The notes below the pieces were generated by a model that did not search any database, was not told the DNA's origin, and saw nothing but the letters and a program-made list of their open reading frames with translations. Position numbers and translations under genes: made by a program. Source: Prorocentrum cordatum (Eukaryota; Sar; Dinophyceae; Prorocentrales; Prorocentraceae). From it: a stretch of 48,367 bases of DNA. Below, piece by piece: positions 39,870-48,367 of the stretch. The stretch is from NCBI GenBank assembly GCA_963575745.1, contig CAUYUJ010021060.1:323289-371655 (forward strand), written 5' to 3'. The stretch's first letter is position 1; the number at the start of each line of letters is the position of its first letter.

Positions 39870-40767
39870 CCGCCGCGGAGCGGCTCGCCCGGGAGCTCGA
39901 GCCGGGAGCTTCTTGATGCAGCCCAGGCGGAAGCTGGACGAGGACGGGTGGGGGGAGGAGGAGGGGGAAAGCAGAGGGGGGCAGGCAGAGGGGGCGGGGA
40001 GCAGAGGACGGGGCGGGGCGCGGGGAGAAGGGCACGAGGCGGGGCAGGAGGGGGGGAGGAGGAAGATGGCGGGGGGAGGTCCGTCTGCTCGGAGCAGGGA
40101 AGGGGGGGGGAGGGAGCGGGCTGACGAGGCGGAGGGCCACCAGTGCGAGGCGGGGATTTACCCATATCCACCGCCTGGGAACTGACGCCCTGGTGCCCCG
40201 GCGGGCGGTGGATATGCATAATCATACGTTGGCCCCCGGGGGCCCGAATGTATCCATCTCCGCCGCCTGCGGAGGCCCCCGAAAACGGATCCTCCAGGCG
40301 GTGGTCATGTAGGAATTCCCGCCTCGGAGCCCAGGCCTCGGGCTCGGGGCACGGCGCCGCGGGCGGGCGAGGGAAGGGGAGCGAGGGCCCGAGGCGCCCG
40401 AGGGGAGGGGTCTGCAGGGGGAGGCGCCCGAGGGGAGGGGGGGGGAGCAGGGGGGGCGGGCCAGGGGGCGGGAGCCGAGGCCGAAGGGGGGGGGGGCAGG
40501 GGGGGCAGCGGAGGGGGGAGAGCCGCGTGGGTGGCAGCCGACGCCAGAAGGGAGAGTTGTGAAAGGGGAGGTGCGCTGGACCCTCCTCCAGGGGACGTCT
40601 TCGTTGGCCGATGGTCCCTGGAGGAGTCCTCGGCCCCCTCAAGCGGCTGCTGACGCCGTCGTGAGTAGATGCGGGAGGGAGGAGGGAGAGAGGGAGAGAG
40701 GGAAGAGGGAGAGGAGGAAGAGGAGAAAGAAGAGGAAGGAGGAGAGAAAAGGAGGAGGAGGAGGAGG
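39870..40767. other. G-rich region upstream of the RCC1-TIR gene
   Basis: Purine-rich, with GGGGGAGG words; it could hold promoter or 5' exons of the minus-strand gene, but nothing is recognisable. The frame of exon 1 stays open through it as a Pro/Arg-rich string and through the gap, which is a composition effect. Confidence 0.35.
40163..40216. other. 13-bp perfect inverted repeat
   Basis: CATATCCACCGCC (40163-40175) and GGCGGTGGATATG (40204-40216), a 28-nt loop apart. It stands in the G-rich region about 330 bp upstream of the RCC1-TIR start. Function unknown. Confidence 0.7.
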
Positions 40768-40867
40768 NNNNNNNNNNNNNNNNNNNNNNNNNNNNNNNNN
40801 NNNNNNNNNNNNNNNNNNNNNNNNNNNNNNNNNNNNNNNNNNNNNNNNNNNNNNNNNNNNNNNNNNN
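40768..40867. other. Assembly gap (100 N)
   Basis: Exactly 100 Ns, flanked by GGA-rich sequence on the left and TCC-rich sequence on the right. The real length is unknown. The purine-to-pyrimidine switch suggests a collapsed or hard-to-read inverted simple repeat. Confidence 0.99.
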
Positions 40868-40985
40868 TTCTCCCTCCTCCCTCCTTTTCCCTCCTCCTCC
40901 TCCTCCTCCTCTTCCTCCTCCTCCTCCTCCTTCTCCCTCGTCCCTCTCCCCCGGGACCTCCCGCTGAAACGCTTCCCCCCTTTTC
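40868..40985 (+). repeat. (TCC)n tract after the gap
   Basis: CTCCTCCTC runs with TTC and CCC variants. Confidence 0.9.
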
Positions 40986-40992
40986 CGCGCGC

Positions 40993-41160
40993 AGGAGGAG
41001 CGCGCGTGGGCGGGACGCCTGCGCGCCGGCGGGGTGCCCGAGCGCTGGCAGCAGGCCGCGCAGGCGCTGCTGCCGGCCTTCCCCGAGGGGGAGGCGTCGG
41101 CGGGCAGCGCGGCCGGGCCAGGCCCCGCGCCGTGCGGCGGAGGCAGAAGGGGTGGACACG
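40993..41160 (+). CDS. Possible exon, unknown protein
   Basis: The plus frame reads AQEERAWAGRLRAGGVPERW, QQAAQALLPAFPEGEASAGS. It is helical-looking, with strong GC at third positions, and is preceded by CGCGCAG, which could be a splice acceptor. It is bounded by simple repeats on both sides. No family recognised; composition alone could explain it. Low confidence. Confidence 0.2.
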
Positions 41161-41239
41161 CCCATGGGCGGGCATTGCACGTGCTCGCATTGGAGCCTCG
41201 TCGTAGCCTGCGCGATCGACGCCCCTGGACGCCCGTAGT

Positions 41240-41705
41240 GCTCCCCCCTCTGGGCGATCCACCCCTCTGCAGCCGCCCTGCCACGGCTGCTGCCGCTGCT
41301 ACCGCCGTGTCGCCTCCCCCGCCTGACCCGCCTCCGCCGCCCTCGCCTCCGCCTCCTCCGTCGCCTCCTCTGCCTCCGAAGCGTCATTCTCGTCCACCTC
41401 CTCCTCCTCCTCCTCCTCCCCCGCCCTCCCCTCTTTACCTTAGTCAACTCGTACCCCTCTCCCTCCCCCTCCCCCTCCTCCTCCCCCTCCTCCTCCTTCT
41501 CCTTCGCCTCCTCTTCGCTCCCCTCCCCGCCCCTTCCTCATCATTCGCCTTCCTCTCCTTCTCCATCACCTCCTTATCCTGCCTTTCCGCCCTCCTCCCA
41601 CCGTCCTCCTTCTTATCCTCCTTGCTCACCGTCTCCTTTTCCTCTTTTCCTCCCTCGCCCCACCTTCTCCTCTCTCACCCCCTTCTCCCTTGCTTTCTCC
41701 TTCTC
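41240..41705 (+). repeat. Pyrimidine-rich (TCC/CCT) tract
   Basis: C/T-rich, imperfect CTC, CCG and CCT triplets. No gene. Confidence 0.85.
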
Positions 41706-42369
41706 GTCCTCCTGGCCAGCATGTCGCAACTTCTTCGCAAGGAGGGGTCGCATACGCTATAAAGCGCATCATGTGGCCGATTGAGCAAGGTATGACGACA
41801 ATGCGGGAAGCCAAAGCTTCACAATCGAATGAGCGCCGCCACGCTGTGGCTTAGCTAACCAGGCTACATCAATACGACTTCGACGTTGTATCCATTACGG
41901 TGCATAGGCGTTTTGTTTTATGACGGGATGGTGCAACACACTACATGCCGCATGTCAGCTTCTGCATTTCTTAACCTGACACACTTTGTGTGCCAGCCTC
42001 TGGCAGGTCATGGTATTGGGGTTAGGTGGGATTGTTTCGGACATCATTTTCCAATGTATGCTTCGCCATCGTTCCATCTATTGTTTTGGCATGGTATTTT
42101 GCTGTGACGTGTAGCTTTGACCCCAGCTTCAAATATGGCTGTTGTCTGGGTCAGAGATCCTCTGAATTCTAGCACCCGCGGTTCCAGACGCCACGAGAGG
42201 GCAGCAGGGGACACCCTGGCCGAAGTTGCAGCTTTACCTTTAGCGGCCTCGCGGCACGCCACCCAATCGTATTTGATGTACTTTTTTGCTGTCAGCCTTC
42301 TGCTGAGCACCACCGCCGCCGTGGCGGAACCTCCAATCATTAAGATGTCGTGTCCAACGTCAAGGCTTT
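41706..42369. other. Unique region
   Basis: Lower GC than the flanks. Short open frames on both strands (42117-42410 plus, 42044-42340 minus) have no known motif. Nothing supported. Confidence 0.35.
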
Positions 42370-42860
42370 GGCTATCAGCCTTTCGCTTTAGCAGTCGTTC
42401 GTGTTCCTAGCTTGGCCTTTAGCCTAGCTCTGGCTGTGCTCTTAGCTTCAGCCTTAGCTTCGGTTGTAGCTTTATGCGTTAGCCTTCGTGGTGCCTCGGT
42501 GTCGTTACTTTGTCTAGGGTTTTGGTTTTAGCCTTTGTTCTCGGCTCGGACCGAAGCATTTCGCCTCATGTTTTTTTCTTGAGCGTTGCCAGGCGTTCAG
42601 CCCTTGTTCTACCTTCATCTGTGGCGTTATTTTAGATGTGACTTTTGGCTTCGCTACCGTCGTGTTGCCGCGGCCCCGTTGCCCTGACTTAGTTGTTCGC
42701 TTAGATCAGACTTTTGGCTAGATTTCGCTTAGCGTTGACACTGCTATTGACCCTAGCTTCTAGCTTTCTTTTTGAGCTTTATGTTCAGCCTGAGACTGCG
42801 CAAGTAGTCTTTTGCTGTTGGTCGCTTAGCTCTCTCTTCAGTTTCGCGGTGTCATGCTGT
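42370..42860 (+). repeat. Degenerate TTTAGCCTTAGCTT repeat
   Basis: Loose tandem units about 12-18 bp long (TAGCTTGGCCTTTAGCCTAG, CTTAGCTTCAGCCTTAGCTT), best at 42400-42490 and fading to the right. Confidence 0.7.
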
Positions 42861-43139
42861 CACGGTGTTTGGGCGTATGCTTAGTCTTCAGCTTATATGT
42901 TGGCGGGGAGTTGCATGAAACCTTTGCTCAACTACATCTCCAGTTACCATCCTTTATTGAATCGCTTCGCTCATTCCGCCGGCCCGTGATATGGCATCGC
43001 TGGTTTTTGTCTGTGTGTTCGTTGCCCATGTTGCGCTCTTGGGGGCGGGTGTCGTTCGGACGCGTTGCGTGGGGAGTTTTGATGGTGAAGCAGTTCCCTG
43101 GGGGTCGTCTCTCGATGGGGCGAAATAGAGTCGTCGTCA
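42861..43139. other. Unique region
   Basis: No repeat or gene that I can support. Confidence 0.35.
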
Positions 43140-43810
43140 AGATGCTTCTTTGGGGGGCCTCTTGGGGTCTGTTGAGAGGCCGTTCGGGGGCGCCTGGGAG
43201 ACATGTTTGAAGCCTTCTGGGGCTTCTTTTGGGCCTCCTGGGAGTCTCCTGGGGCCTCTTGGCGACATCTTGGGGCCTCTTGGAGGCCTCTTGGGGCCTC
43301 TTTGGGACCTCCTGGGCGCCTTCTGGGACGGAGGGCTCCATTTTTGAGTTCTCGGTATCCCTCCTGAGTCCCTCTTGGGCCCGTCTTGGGGCCTCTTGGT
43401 CCGTCTTGGGCGGCACTTGGGCCGTCTTGAGGGCTCTCTTGGGTCGTTTCGGCGCCGTCTTGGGAGCTTCGTGGGCCGTCTTGGAGCGGTCTTGGGGGCC
43501 TCTTGGGCCGTCTTGGAGCGTCCGGAAGCCGAAAAAGCCAGAACACAAAAAACATCGAAAAAACCAATGAAAATCAACGATTTTGGCCTCTTGGGGCTCT
43601 CTTCGGAGGCCTCTTGGAAGGCTCTTGGGGCGTCTTGGAGGCCTCTTGGGCTGTCTTGGGGGCCTTTTGGGCCGTCTTGGGGTCATCTTCGGCGTCTTCG
43701 AGCGCTCTTTGGGCGTCTCGGGGGCCTCTTGGGCAGTCTTGGGGGCCTCTTGGGGCACTCTGAGCGCGCTCTGGGGAGCCTGAGAGGCCGCACCCAGAAG
43801 GAAAACCATC
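43140..43810 (+). repeat. CTTGGGGC satellite, block with both modules
   Basis: GCCTCTTGGGGCCTCTTGG units. Module 1 at about 43335-43375 (GGGCTCCATTTTTGAGTTCT, CGGTATCCCTCCTG) and A-rich module 2 at 43508-43580 (GAAGCCGAAAAAGCCAGAAC, ACAAAAAACATCG) are in the same order as at 28,250 and 28,410. Confidence 0.9.
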
Positions 43811-44060
43811 TCTGAGTAGACTTGGTCGGGCGGCGGTCGGGGTACTTTTCGCCGGGGGACCCCCAGCGGCCGCCCCGCGCGCGCGAACTAGAAATACTGT
43901 TAATACTGTTAACCAGTTGCCGGAGATCTTAGCACGCCCTGGCCTGTTGGGCCGGCGAATTCAACTAGTAATACCGGCTTATTTCCGTGAACAGCGAATG
44001 CGATATGGGTTCCATTTGCATTGGAAGAACCGGTTTCTAAGTTCTATAGAACGCAAACCA
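43811..44060. other. Unique region
   Basis: Contains GCGCGCGCGAACTAGAAA at 43878, slightly like the inside of the hairpin terminus. No gene seen. Confidence 0.3.
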
Positions 44061-44475
44061 TTTGCCGCCCGCTGTGCCGTGTCGTACCCGTGCCATGCAC
44101 GTGTCGTGCCGTTCCCACGCTCGGGTGAGAAACATGTGCCGCCCGTGCTCCGTGCCGTGCCGTGTCGTGCCGTCCCAGTGCCGTGCGCGTGCCGCGCCGT
44201 GCCCCGTGTCCAGGATACGCGACGTGTGCTTCCTGCGTGCCGTGCCGTGCCCGTGCTGTGGTCGTGCCGTGCCGTGCCCAATCCTGTCATGGGACGGATC
44301 TGCTGCCAGCGCGCCGTACCCTGCCCGCGCCGCGCTCGTGCCGTGCCGTGCCTAATTCCAGAGTGCGAGAGACGTGCTGGCCGCGTGCCGAGCCCTGCCT
44401 TGCGCGTGCCGTGCCCGTGCTGTGCCTATTGTTCAGAAGGCGGAGCACGTGCCGCCCGCCTGCCGTGTACGGTCA
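44061..44475 (+). repeat. (CGTGC)n minisatellite
   Basis: Pentamer CGTGC/CCGTG in imperfect runs, with a looser period of about 90-100 bp in which non-repetitive words (GGTGAGAAACATGTGCC, CCAGGATACGCGACGTG, CCAGAGTGCGAGAGACGTG) recur in diverged form. Cys/Arg/Ala-rich frames are artefacts. Confidence 0.85.
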
Positions 44476-44624
44476 CGAGGGCAGCCAGCGGAGCAGGACA
44501 CGAGGCTCGCGCACGCGTCGCCCCCCCATCATCGACCGCATGTCCGTCGTTTCCGCTTCTATGCAGAGACAGCGTGTGCCGACACACGCGCAACTGCTCG
44601 TGTACAAGGCATCATATTTAGGGG

Positions 44625-44797
44625 AACGAAGAATGACATAAACATAACATCTCGGAGGTCCGCGCGGATTTCTCGGATCGGCGCTGGACCCCCCTCCCAG
44701 GCGCGCGGAGCGCGCCAGGAGCGGCGCCGGAGGCGCCGCCAGGGGGGTCAGCGCGGAGCCCAGACCTCCGAGTTTTATGTTTATGGCATTCTTCGTT
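44625..44797. mobile_element. Branched palindromic (foldback) element
   Basis: Terminal inverted repeats of about 35 bp: AACGAAGAATGACATAAACA.. at 44625-44660 and its complement at 44763-44797, with two small differences. Inside, GCGCTGGACCCCCC (44681-44694) pairs with GGGGGGTCAGCGC (44742-44754). Inside that stand two perfect hairpins side by side: GGCGCGC-GGA-GCGCGCC (44700-44716) and GCGGCGCC-GGA-GGCGCCGC (44721-44739). The fold is T- or cloverleaf-shaped. No coding capacity and no clear target duplication. Non-autonomous element or structured RNA locus. Confidence 0.75.
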
Positions 44798-44799
44798 TG

Positions 44800-45980
44800 C
44801 TTAATATTGGGCGGACGGGCGTGCTGCAACTCGCACATGCAATTCTGTCATCATTTCTTATACTACTTGCCCGATGTTCGTGTGGTATTCAAAGCCAGCC
44901 TGCGAGGCGATGCCCATGCTGCAGTGCAGCGCTTCTACGAGAGGCATGCCTCGCCATGCTGCTCTCGAACTGTGCAGTGGTGCCAGATGAGATGTCTATG
45001 TCGTCCCTTTTGGATATTGGAGACTTGCCACGTCTCTACTTCGGTAATGGAACCGATGACGGCGTCCGAACATTCGTCGTGGCAAAACAAGCAGCACGCT
45101 TGGAATCACACTTTGCAAAGAAGCTGTGCGTAACCAGGCAGTGCAATGCCACAATCAAATGTTGCAGTACAGTAGCGTGTCTGTGACGTATTCTCGCATT
45201 TTTGCCGCGATCTGCTCAAGATGTGCAACATCGTGTAGCACAGGAGTGCCTCATATGTACAGGGAAGTGTGCAAGCTACTGTGACACGCGATTTCTCACT
45301 TAAGCTAAAAAGTCGGCGCTTTAGTAATCGAAGACATACTGTAGGAGATGTACGGTCGCGTTCGTGTGATTTTGAAGTGTACAGTTCGCAACAGGCGAGT
45401 TTCGGATGCACGTCGTGGAACATGTGCGCGTTACAATGCAGCTTGCCATGCACAGCAATTTGCACTACACGCAAACCGTACATTTTGTAGGGCATGGCGT
45501 GTCACGATGTGGCGCAGCCGCGTGCGGGAAACTACAACGGGCTTGCGGAGCAAAAGGTTCTGGTCCTGGAAGTCAGAAGCTCTGCCCAATCACTGAGGTC
45601 AAGGGGCTGCGGGCCTCCCAAGGAGAGAACCGACAACGCCGTAAACAACTGTTCAGGCACGCTCTCGAACACGACCAGCGCAGCCTCTGTCTTCACTGGG
45701 CTTGCCTCATTCATATTGTGCGATACATTGGTTTAGCATACAACCTGGAACCTGGCCGCACATGATGTGGCCAGCCAGTGCGGGAGGTGGATACAAATGT
45801 GGCCAGGTGTCGTACCAGCGCTCGGTCCCTCTATGGCCGAGCACGCTGGGCTTCCGCATATGCATCCAGCGCATGGCTTTCAGTTGTTCCACACGTGCTT
45901 CCAGTAATGTCTCTTTCCAGCTTCCTGGTGTCGCAACATTATCGTGCGCCACTGGTCATGTTGCCGCACCAGTATGTGCC
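44800..45980. other. Unique region without recognised gene
   Basis: Lower GC. Several open frames (44777-45133 plus, 45532-45714 minus) but no motif I can name. The minus frame at 45714-45532 looks protein-like (PEQLFTALSVLSL, LDLSDWAELL) and could be an old mobile-element fragment. Confidence 0.3.
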
Positions 45981-45981
45981 C

Positions 45982-46007
45982 GGCGGCGCGTTTCGCCGCG
46001 CGCCGCC
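45982..46007. other. GC hairpin
   Basis: GGCGGCGCG (45982-45990), TTTCGCCG loop, CGCGCCGCC (45999-46007). Perfect 9-bp stem next to simple repeats. Confidence 0.7.
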
Positions 46008-46027
46008 CCGACGAGCAGCATTTTTTG

Positions 46028-46092
46028 TGCCTCGGTGTCTCTGTGTCGTTGTGTCTCTGTGTCTCTGTGTTCAGTTTTTTATTGTTGCTGTT

Positions 46093-46128
<36 letters not shown>

Positions 46129-46450
46129 GCTGTCGTTCTCTTGCCACTCGTTCTCTTGCCGCTCGCTCTTGCCGCTCTCTGTGTCTTCTCTATGTGTTCT
46201 CTTGCCGCTCATTCATGCTGTCCCCCGGTCCCCCTATCCGCCACCGCTGCCCGCCTTCGACTGCCAGCTCGTGGCCTGATCCTTGTACTGCCGCCTCGGC
46301 GCGGAGCGGGGCGCTGCCGACGTGCAAAGTGTGTGTGTGTGTGTGTGCGTGTGTGTGTGTGTGTGTTGTGTGTGTGTGTGTGTGTGTGCGTGTGTGTTTT
46401 TGGTGCTCCGTGTTTTGCATGCTTTTGCCTCTGTGTCTCCTGTCTCTGTC
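46028..46450 (+). repeat. (TGTCTC), (GTT)n and (GT)n microsatellites
   Basis: TGTCTCTGTG words at 46035-46075, (TTG)n at 46093-46130, and (GT)n at 46328-46398 with a few CG breaks. Confidence 0.95.
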
Positions 46451-46454
46451 TCCC

Positions 46455-46640
46455 TGTCTTCCTGTCTTTATTCCCGTCCCTCCTCCTTCCTCCTCCCCCC
46501 TTCCCCCCCTCTCCTCCTCGTCTGTTCTCTCCCCCCCCTTCCCCCCTCCTCCCTCCCCCCTTCCCCTTCTCTCCTCCCTCGTCCTCCCCCCCCCCTTCCC
46601 CCCCTCCCCCCCCTTCCCCCCTCCCCCCCTCTCCTCCTCG
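46455..46640 (+). repeat. CCTCC/CCCCTT pyrimidine tract
   Basis: C/T-only runs of C5-C9 with TT and CTCCT spacers. Confidence 0.95.
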
Positions 46641-46817
46641 GCTTTTGTTCTCCGTCGTTCGCTCGCGCGCGTGGGGGGAACAGCATGCAAATGCGGCGTC
46701 GGCTGGGTTGGGTTGGACGTGCCCCTGTCAATCTTCCCCTCGTCTTTCGCCCTCGCCGCTGCAGCAGGGGCGCTCCGTGTCGGATCGGGGCTTCTGGTCA
46801 GGTTTGCTTATCTTTGT

Positions 46818-47011
46818 ATATCTATATATACACATGCATGTATGTCTGCATGTATGTATGTATGCATGCCTGTATGTATGCATGCATGTATGTATGTATG
46901 TATTTATGTCTGTATGTATGTATGGGTGTATGTATTGGTGTATGTATGTTCGTGTGGCATGCATGCATGCATGCATGCATGCATGTCTGTCTGTCTGTCT
47001 GTCTGTCTGTG

Positions 47012-47070
<59 letters not shown>

Positions 47071-47115
47071 ATGTATGTATGTATGTATGTATGTATGTAT
47101 GTATGTATGTATACA
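46818..47115 (+). repeat. (ATGT)n, (CATG)n and (CTGT)n microsatellite
   Basis: (TGTA)n variants 46830-46950, (GCAT)n 46960-46983, (CTGT)n 46985-47068 with one GTGT break, (ATGT)n 47069-47112. A compound tetranucleotide array. Confidence 0.97.
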
Positions 47116-47214
47116 TATAACGGCGCACCGGGTCCGGGGGCCCGGGGCCGGGACCTCGACCGCAAATGTGCACCCCGGGGGGCCCGGAGGCTCGTCGGGG
47201 CTTGCCGGAGGCCT

Positions 47215-48367
47215 CCCCGGTCAGACAAGACGGCCCCAGAAACGCCCAAGACGGCCCAAGAAACTTCCAAGAGGCCTCCAAGAGGGCTCCGAGATGCTGA
47301 AGATGGCCTCCAGACGTCCAAGGACGCCCCCCAAGACGCCCCAAGAAGCCTCCAACATGCGTCCCAAGAGGGCCCCTAGACGCAAACATTGGCCCATTCC
47401 CTTCGTAAAACGTACATTTTTCACAAAGTTGCCTTTTGGGCTTTCCGACATTACAGGACGGCCCAAGAGGCGCCCAAGACCGCCCCAAGACGGCCCAAGA
47501 AGCTCCCAAGAGTGCCCCAGGACAGCCCAAGAGGGCCCCAAGACGGCCCAAGAGGCGCCCAAGATGGCCCAAGAGGGCCCCAAGACGGGCCCAAGAGGGG
47601 GCCCAGAGGGGGACCACGAACCGCAAGCTCGAGCCTTCCGCCCCAAGAGGCCGCCAGGAGGCCCCCAGGAGGCCCCTCAAGAGGCCCCGGGAGACCCCAG
47701 ACGTCCAAGGACGCCCCCAAGAGGCCCCAAGAAGCCTCCAACATGCGTCCCAAGAGGGCCCCTAGACGCAAGAATTGGCCCATTCCCTTCGTAAAACGTA
47801 CATTTTTAACAAAGTCGCCTTTTGGGCTTTCCGACGTTACAGGACGGCCCAAGAGGCGCCCAAGACCGCCCCAAGACGGCCCAAGAAGTTTCCCAGAGGG
47901 CCCCAGGACAGCCCAAGAGGGCCCCAAGACGGCCCAAGAGGCGCCCAAGATGGCCCAAGAGGGCCCCAAGACGGGCCCAAGAGGGGGCCCAGAGGGGGAC
48001 CACGAACCGCAAGCTCGAGCCTTCCGCCCCAAGAGGCCGCCAGGAGGCCCCCAGGAGGCCCCTCAAGAGGCCCCAGGAGACCCCAGACGTCCAAGGACGC
48101 CCCCAAGAGGCCCCAAGAAGCCTCCAACATGCGTCCCAAGAGGGCCCCTAGACGCAAAATTGGCCCATTCCCTTCGTAAAACGTACATTTTCAACAAAGT
48201 TGTCTTTTGGGCTTTCCGACGTTACAGGACGGCCCAAGAGGCGCCCAAGACCGCCCCAAGACGGCCCAAGAAGCTTCCAAGAGGGCCCCAGGACAGCCCA
48301 AGAGGGCCCCAAGACGGCCCAAGAGGCGCCCAAGATGGCCCAAGAGGGCCCCAAGACGGGCCCAAGA
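47215..48367 (-). repeat. 385-bp higher-order satellite, 3 units, open at right
   Basis: GGCCCATTCCCTTCGTAAAA recurs at 47391, 47777 and 48162, a period of 385-386 bp. Each unit has CCCAAGAGGCGCCCAAGA-type short repeats, module 1 (GGGGGACCACGAACCGCAAG, CTCGAGCCTTCCGCC) and module 2 (CATTCCCTTCGTAAAACGTA, CATTTT..CAAAGT). Units are about 97% alike by eye. The array leaves the window. Reverse orientation relative to 25.9-31.4 kb. Confidence 0.95.

Noticed and set aside
38594-39916. 440-codon plus frame over the RCC1 repeats
   Set aside because: Antisense shadow; the minus strand gives clear RCC1-like and TIR-like motifs.
38471-41284. A single 937-codon minus frame through the assembly gap as the RCC1 gene
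   Set aside because: The part upstream of 39832 is Pro/Arg-rich low complexity and crosses 100 Ns; the C-terminal 30 residues after GRNWE read into the intron.
43878-43895. GCGCGCGCGAACTAG as a fourth hairpin terminus
   Set aside because: Only one arm of the GC stem is present and GGTTCTAG is missing.
44061-44475. Cys/Ala/Arg-rich proteins in the CGTGC region
   Set aside because: Repeat translation, with different Cys-rich strings in several frames.
45532-45714. Minus frame with PEQLFTALSVLSL... as a LINE or gene fragment
   Set aside because: Protein-like composition only; too short and without a motif to assign.

Overview
The window reads as nuclear DNA of a dinoflagellate, probably a core (for example Prorocentrum- or Symbiodinium-like) species; the genus cannot be resolved. 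Evidence: (1) at 10287-10308 (minus strand) lies a 22-nt relic of the dinoflagellate trans-spliced leader (DinoSL), 21 of 22 bases matching the consensus as I know it, at the 5' end of a LINE; (2) the LINE has the ORF1/endonuclease/RT/RNase H style common in dinoflagellates; (3) a gene joins RCC1-like repeats of the 'HTVLLRSDG' type to a TIR-like domain, a combination I know from dinoflagellate proteins; (4) the sequence is GC-rich and gene-poor, with very many satellites and microsatellites. No bacterial operons, rRNA, tRNA or CRISPR arrays were found.

Layout. 1-4.6 kb: pyrimidine tract, a GC-rich minisatellite with a CCGAAATAAA core, a GTTGTACTAG minisatellite and a scrap of LINE ORF1. 4.66-10.31 kb: one decayed LINE on the minus strand (spliced-leader relic, ORF1 zinc finger and coiled coil, endonuclease, RT, RNase H), with an 80-bp minisatellite inside it and again beyond its 5' end. 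10.3-14 kb: satellites and simple repeats. 14.0-21.5 kb: a large decayed Helitron on the minus strand: a long Cys-rich N-terminus, Helitron-like N domain, Rep, PIF1-type helicase, and a C-terminal protease-like domain split off by a TGA. Its key Rep and helicase residues are mutated. 21.5-25.9 kb: diverged direct repeats and a 77-bp satellite.

25.9-31.5 kb: a CTTGGGGC-type satellite superfamily with a duplicated segment of about 1.7 kb. Each copy starts at a hairpin that resembles a Helitron 3' end. A cluster of four perfect hairpins lies between the copies. 31.6-34.6 kb: two arrays of a 102-bp repeat, each behind the same leader. 35.9-39.8 kb: the only gene that looks intact, an RCC1-TIR fusion on the minus strand, whose intron of about 2.3 kb is packed with CAT microsatellites. 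40.77-40.87 kb: 100 Ns (assembly gap). 41-48.4 kb: more simple repeats, a 173-bp multi-branched palindrome at 44.63-44.80 kb, and a 385-bp higher-order satellite running off the right end.

The genes do not form a pathway. The window is mostly repeat and mobile DNA around one host gene, a possible TIR-domain sensor or effector. The strongest candidates for something new are the RCC1-TIR gene, the spliced-leader-capped LINE, the Cys-rich Helitron with a C-terminal protease-like module, the branched palindrome, and satellites that share conserved non-repetitive modules.
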